Assembly: GCF_007828835.1 (NCBI RefSeq)
Contig: NZ_VIVL01000005.1
Coordinates: 248,001-312,000, forward strand
Direction: 5' to 3'
DNA length: 64,000 nt
Origin: Variovorax beijingensis
GTDB lineage: Bacteria; Pseudomonadota; Gammaproteobacteria; Burkholderiales; Burkholderiaceae_C
A model generated the notes under the pieces. The model did no database searches and was not told where the DNA came from. It worked only from the letters and a program-made list of their open reading frames with translations. Positions 62,644-64,000 of this stretch are shown piece by piece. Every line of letters starts with the position of its first letter. The first letter of the stretch is position 1. The position numbers were made by a program, and so were the translations under genes.

Positions 62644-63663
62644 ATGTATATGACCATGCTCACGAACCATATCCGTGCGGTCAAGAGCTGGGGCGAGAAA
62701 CATGCCGCGCAGTCCACGATCGACGTCGACTCGTTTCAGATGGAGGTGAAAGCAAGGAATCGCTTCTTCACCCTGCACCCCCAGTTCCGGGCGCGCATCA
62801 ACGGACAGTTGGCCAACGTGAGCAAGTTCTCGAACGAAACGACCGGGTTCTTGGGGTGGCTTCCCTATCAGCCGGTGCGGTGGGCGCTTTCGACCGACAA
62901 GCTTCTGTTCAAGGCCTACATGGCAAAGCACGCGCTTCGCACGCCGGCGTGGTGGATCCCGCCCGTGCAGCCGGACCAGGATTTCATCTTCAAAGGCGCA
63001 ATGGGCTCCTTCGGCTTGCATATTGCCGGCCCATTTCGCGCTGGTGCTACCGCGGTGGATGAACTGGGCAGTTCCGCATCCTCGAAAGAAATCCGTTATG
63101 CCGAGCAGTTCGTGCCAGGCGTCAATCTCAAGCTGTGGGTCTGGGGGCGGACCATTTTCCATGTGCACGTCCATCCGTACTCGATGGTGACCGGCGATGG
63201 CACCCGCAGCATCGATGAGTTGATCGACCAACTCGCCCGCACCCAATCGCCGCAGATGCCTCGGCCTCGGGGCGATGCCGAGGCGGTGGTGGTGTCGCTT
63301 GCCTATCAAGGATGCACCCGTGACGAAGTGCTGCCGTCCGGAAAGTCCGTGTGGCTCGACTTTCGCTATGGGCGAAGCTACGAGTCTCCGCCCACCACGG
63401 AGTCGGCAGACAACGCACTGCCCAATTTGCCCGGCACACTCTTGGAGCAGGCCAGCTTGGCCGTCGAGGTGCTCGCGAGAGATCTGGAGGCCCGCTTCTC
63501 GGCGCCAGTCTTGTATTCGCTGGACGGCATTCTGGACGACAGCGGCAACGCATGGTGGCTCGAAGTGAATTCGAATCCCACACTGCCTCCCAGCGGCTAT
63601 CCTCATATTTTTTCTACATTGTTCGGAACTCAGGCCGAAACATCGAATTTTCCAGGCCGTTGA
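62644..63663 (+). CDS. ATP-grasp family protein
   Basis: 339 residues from the ATG at 62644; ATGs at 62650 and 62656 are possible and no strong Shine-Dalgarno decides. ATP-grasp features: STDKLLFKAYMAKHALRTPA (start of the fold), FIFKGAMGSFGLHIAGPF (nucleotide-binding strand-loop), EIRYAEQFVPGVNLKLWVW, TGDGTRSIDELIDQLA, and the metal-binding C-terminal LYSLDGILDDSGNAWWLEVN followed by SNPTLPPSG. Such enzymes join a carboxylate to an amine or alcohol via acyl phosphate. The D-ala-D-ala/RimK-like build and a small gene 53 bases downstream raise the possibility of peptide modification. The substrate is unknown. Confidence 0.75.
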   Translation: MYMTMLTNHIRAVKSWGEKHAAQSTIDVDSFQMEVKARNRFFTLHPQFRARINGQLANVSKFSNETTGFLGWLPYQPVRWALSTDKLLFKAYMAKHALRTPAWWIPPVQPDQDFIFKGAMGSFGLHIAGPFRAGATAVDELGSSASSKEIRYAEQFVPGVNLKLWVWGRTIFHVHVHPYSMVTGDGTRSIDELIDQLARTQSPQMPRPRGDAEAVVVSLAYQGCTRDEVLPSGKSVWLDFRYGRSYESPPTTESADNALPNLPGTLLEQASLAVEVLARDLEARFSAPVLYSLDGILDDSGNAWWLEVNSNPTLPPSGYPHIFSTLFGTQAETSNFPGR

Positions 63664-63716
63664 TGGCCTGCCATCCGCTTCGGCAACCGTCGAAGCACAC
63701 TTCAGGAGAGCTTACC

Positions 63717-64000
63717 GTGCAGACACTTCAAAAGATTCAACCGACGGATGCAACGGCAGAGAGCAACGTACTGCCGCTCAAGCGGGAAACCGCTACGTCC
63801 GTTCGTGAGATTGCAGCGGGCGCCCACGCACCCGTGGTGGTCGGAAGCATCTACCTCATTGGCGACGGAACGCCGGAAAACCCGTTGCGGATCAACGTGC
63901 CGGCATTGACCTCGGCCATCATCAACTCGATGACGAGCGCGAACTTCATGGCGCTTCAGAACGGTATTGCCGCCTGCAACAGCGCCGGCGCCACGGGCAG
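63717..64000 (+). CDS. Unknown small protein downstream of ATP-grasp gene (runs off window end)
   Basis: A GTG start with CAGGAGAG eight bases upstream gives at least 94 residues with no stop before the window edge. The first 35 residues are polar and Thr/Glu-rich (MQTLQKIQPTDATAESNVLP, then LKRETATSVREI). A more hydrophobic segment follows: PVVVGSIYLIGDGTPENPLR and VPALTSAIINSMTSANFMAL, then QNGIAACNSAGATG. There is no signal peptide. I recognise no family. Co-transcription with the ATP-grasp gene is likely from the spacing. Confidence 0.6.
   Translation, partial: MQTLQKIQPTDATAESNVLPLKRETATSVREIAAGAHAPVVVGSIYLIGDGTPENPLRINVPALTSAIINSMTSANFMALQNGIAACNSAGATG

Noticed and set aside
1..64000. 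tRNA, rRNA, replication origin or phage integrase site
   Set aside because: Nothing resembling a tRNA cloverleaf, rRNA core sequence, DnaA-box cluster or att duplication was noticed by eye; a dedicated scan was not possible.

Overview
The window is GC-rich bacterial DNA with dense coding. Its gene families, GTG/TTG starts and gene styles suggest a betaproteobacterium of the order Burkholderiales, probably a Comamonadaceae member close to Variovorax. The taxonomic call is an inference from gene style; no rRNA or tRNA gene was seen.

Layout. (1) 1-640: the 5' end of a YadA-like trimeric autotransporter adhesin on the minus strand, cut by the window edge. (2) 640-7530: a DUF4019 secreted protein, then a NarL-type two-component pair (kinase and regulator, both minus) flanking an oppositely oriented oxalate/formate-type MFS transporter, then a glyoxalase-fold protein and a 2H phosphoesterase. 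(3) 7716-15794: small-molecule metabolism. A TetR repressor faces a thioredoxin-reductase-like flavoprotein, followed by a hydrolase, a methyltransferase, a short-chain dehydrogenase and an ICMT-type membrane protein. Then an Old Yellow Enzyme and a second dehydrogenase face a MarR regulator across two clear palindromic operators. (4) 15795-16865: a broken DUF6088 (AbiEi-like) gene and an AT-rich gap.

(5) 16866-39572: a compact flagellar locus, all on the plus strand and mostly with 1-4 base overlaps. The order is fliQ-fliR-flhB-flhA, flgF-flgG-flgA-flgH-flgI, flgB-flgC-fliE-fliF, FliG-like, fliH-fliI-fliJ, FliK-like, flgD-flgE, FliM-like, fliN-fliO-fliP, a FliA-like sigma factor and a TPR protein. 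It encodes the export gate, ATPase, rod, rings and hook. No flagellin, filament cap, hook-filament junction, stator or chemotaxis gene is present, and the FliG-like and FliM-like switch proteins are short and divergent. Either the missing parts lie elsewhere or this is a hook-basal body used for something other than swimming.

(6) 39605-64000: a polymorphic-toxin region. Two small minus-strand genes (one a TPR protein) diverge from a 19.2-kb gene. That gene encodes a protein of about 6,390 residues: YD/RHS repeats interrupted by twelve Ig-like domains, a DUF5648-like segment, more YD repeats, a LysM domain, a glycine/alanine-rich hydrophobic stretch and a C-terminal ParB-like putative toxin tip. 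An immunity-like gene starts one base after its stop codon. Beyond it lie a KptA RNA 2'-phosphotransferase gene, an orphan RHS fragment that repeats 772 bp of the giant gene, a transposase remnant, and an ATP-grasp gene followed by a small unknown gene that runs off the window end.
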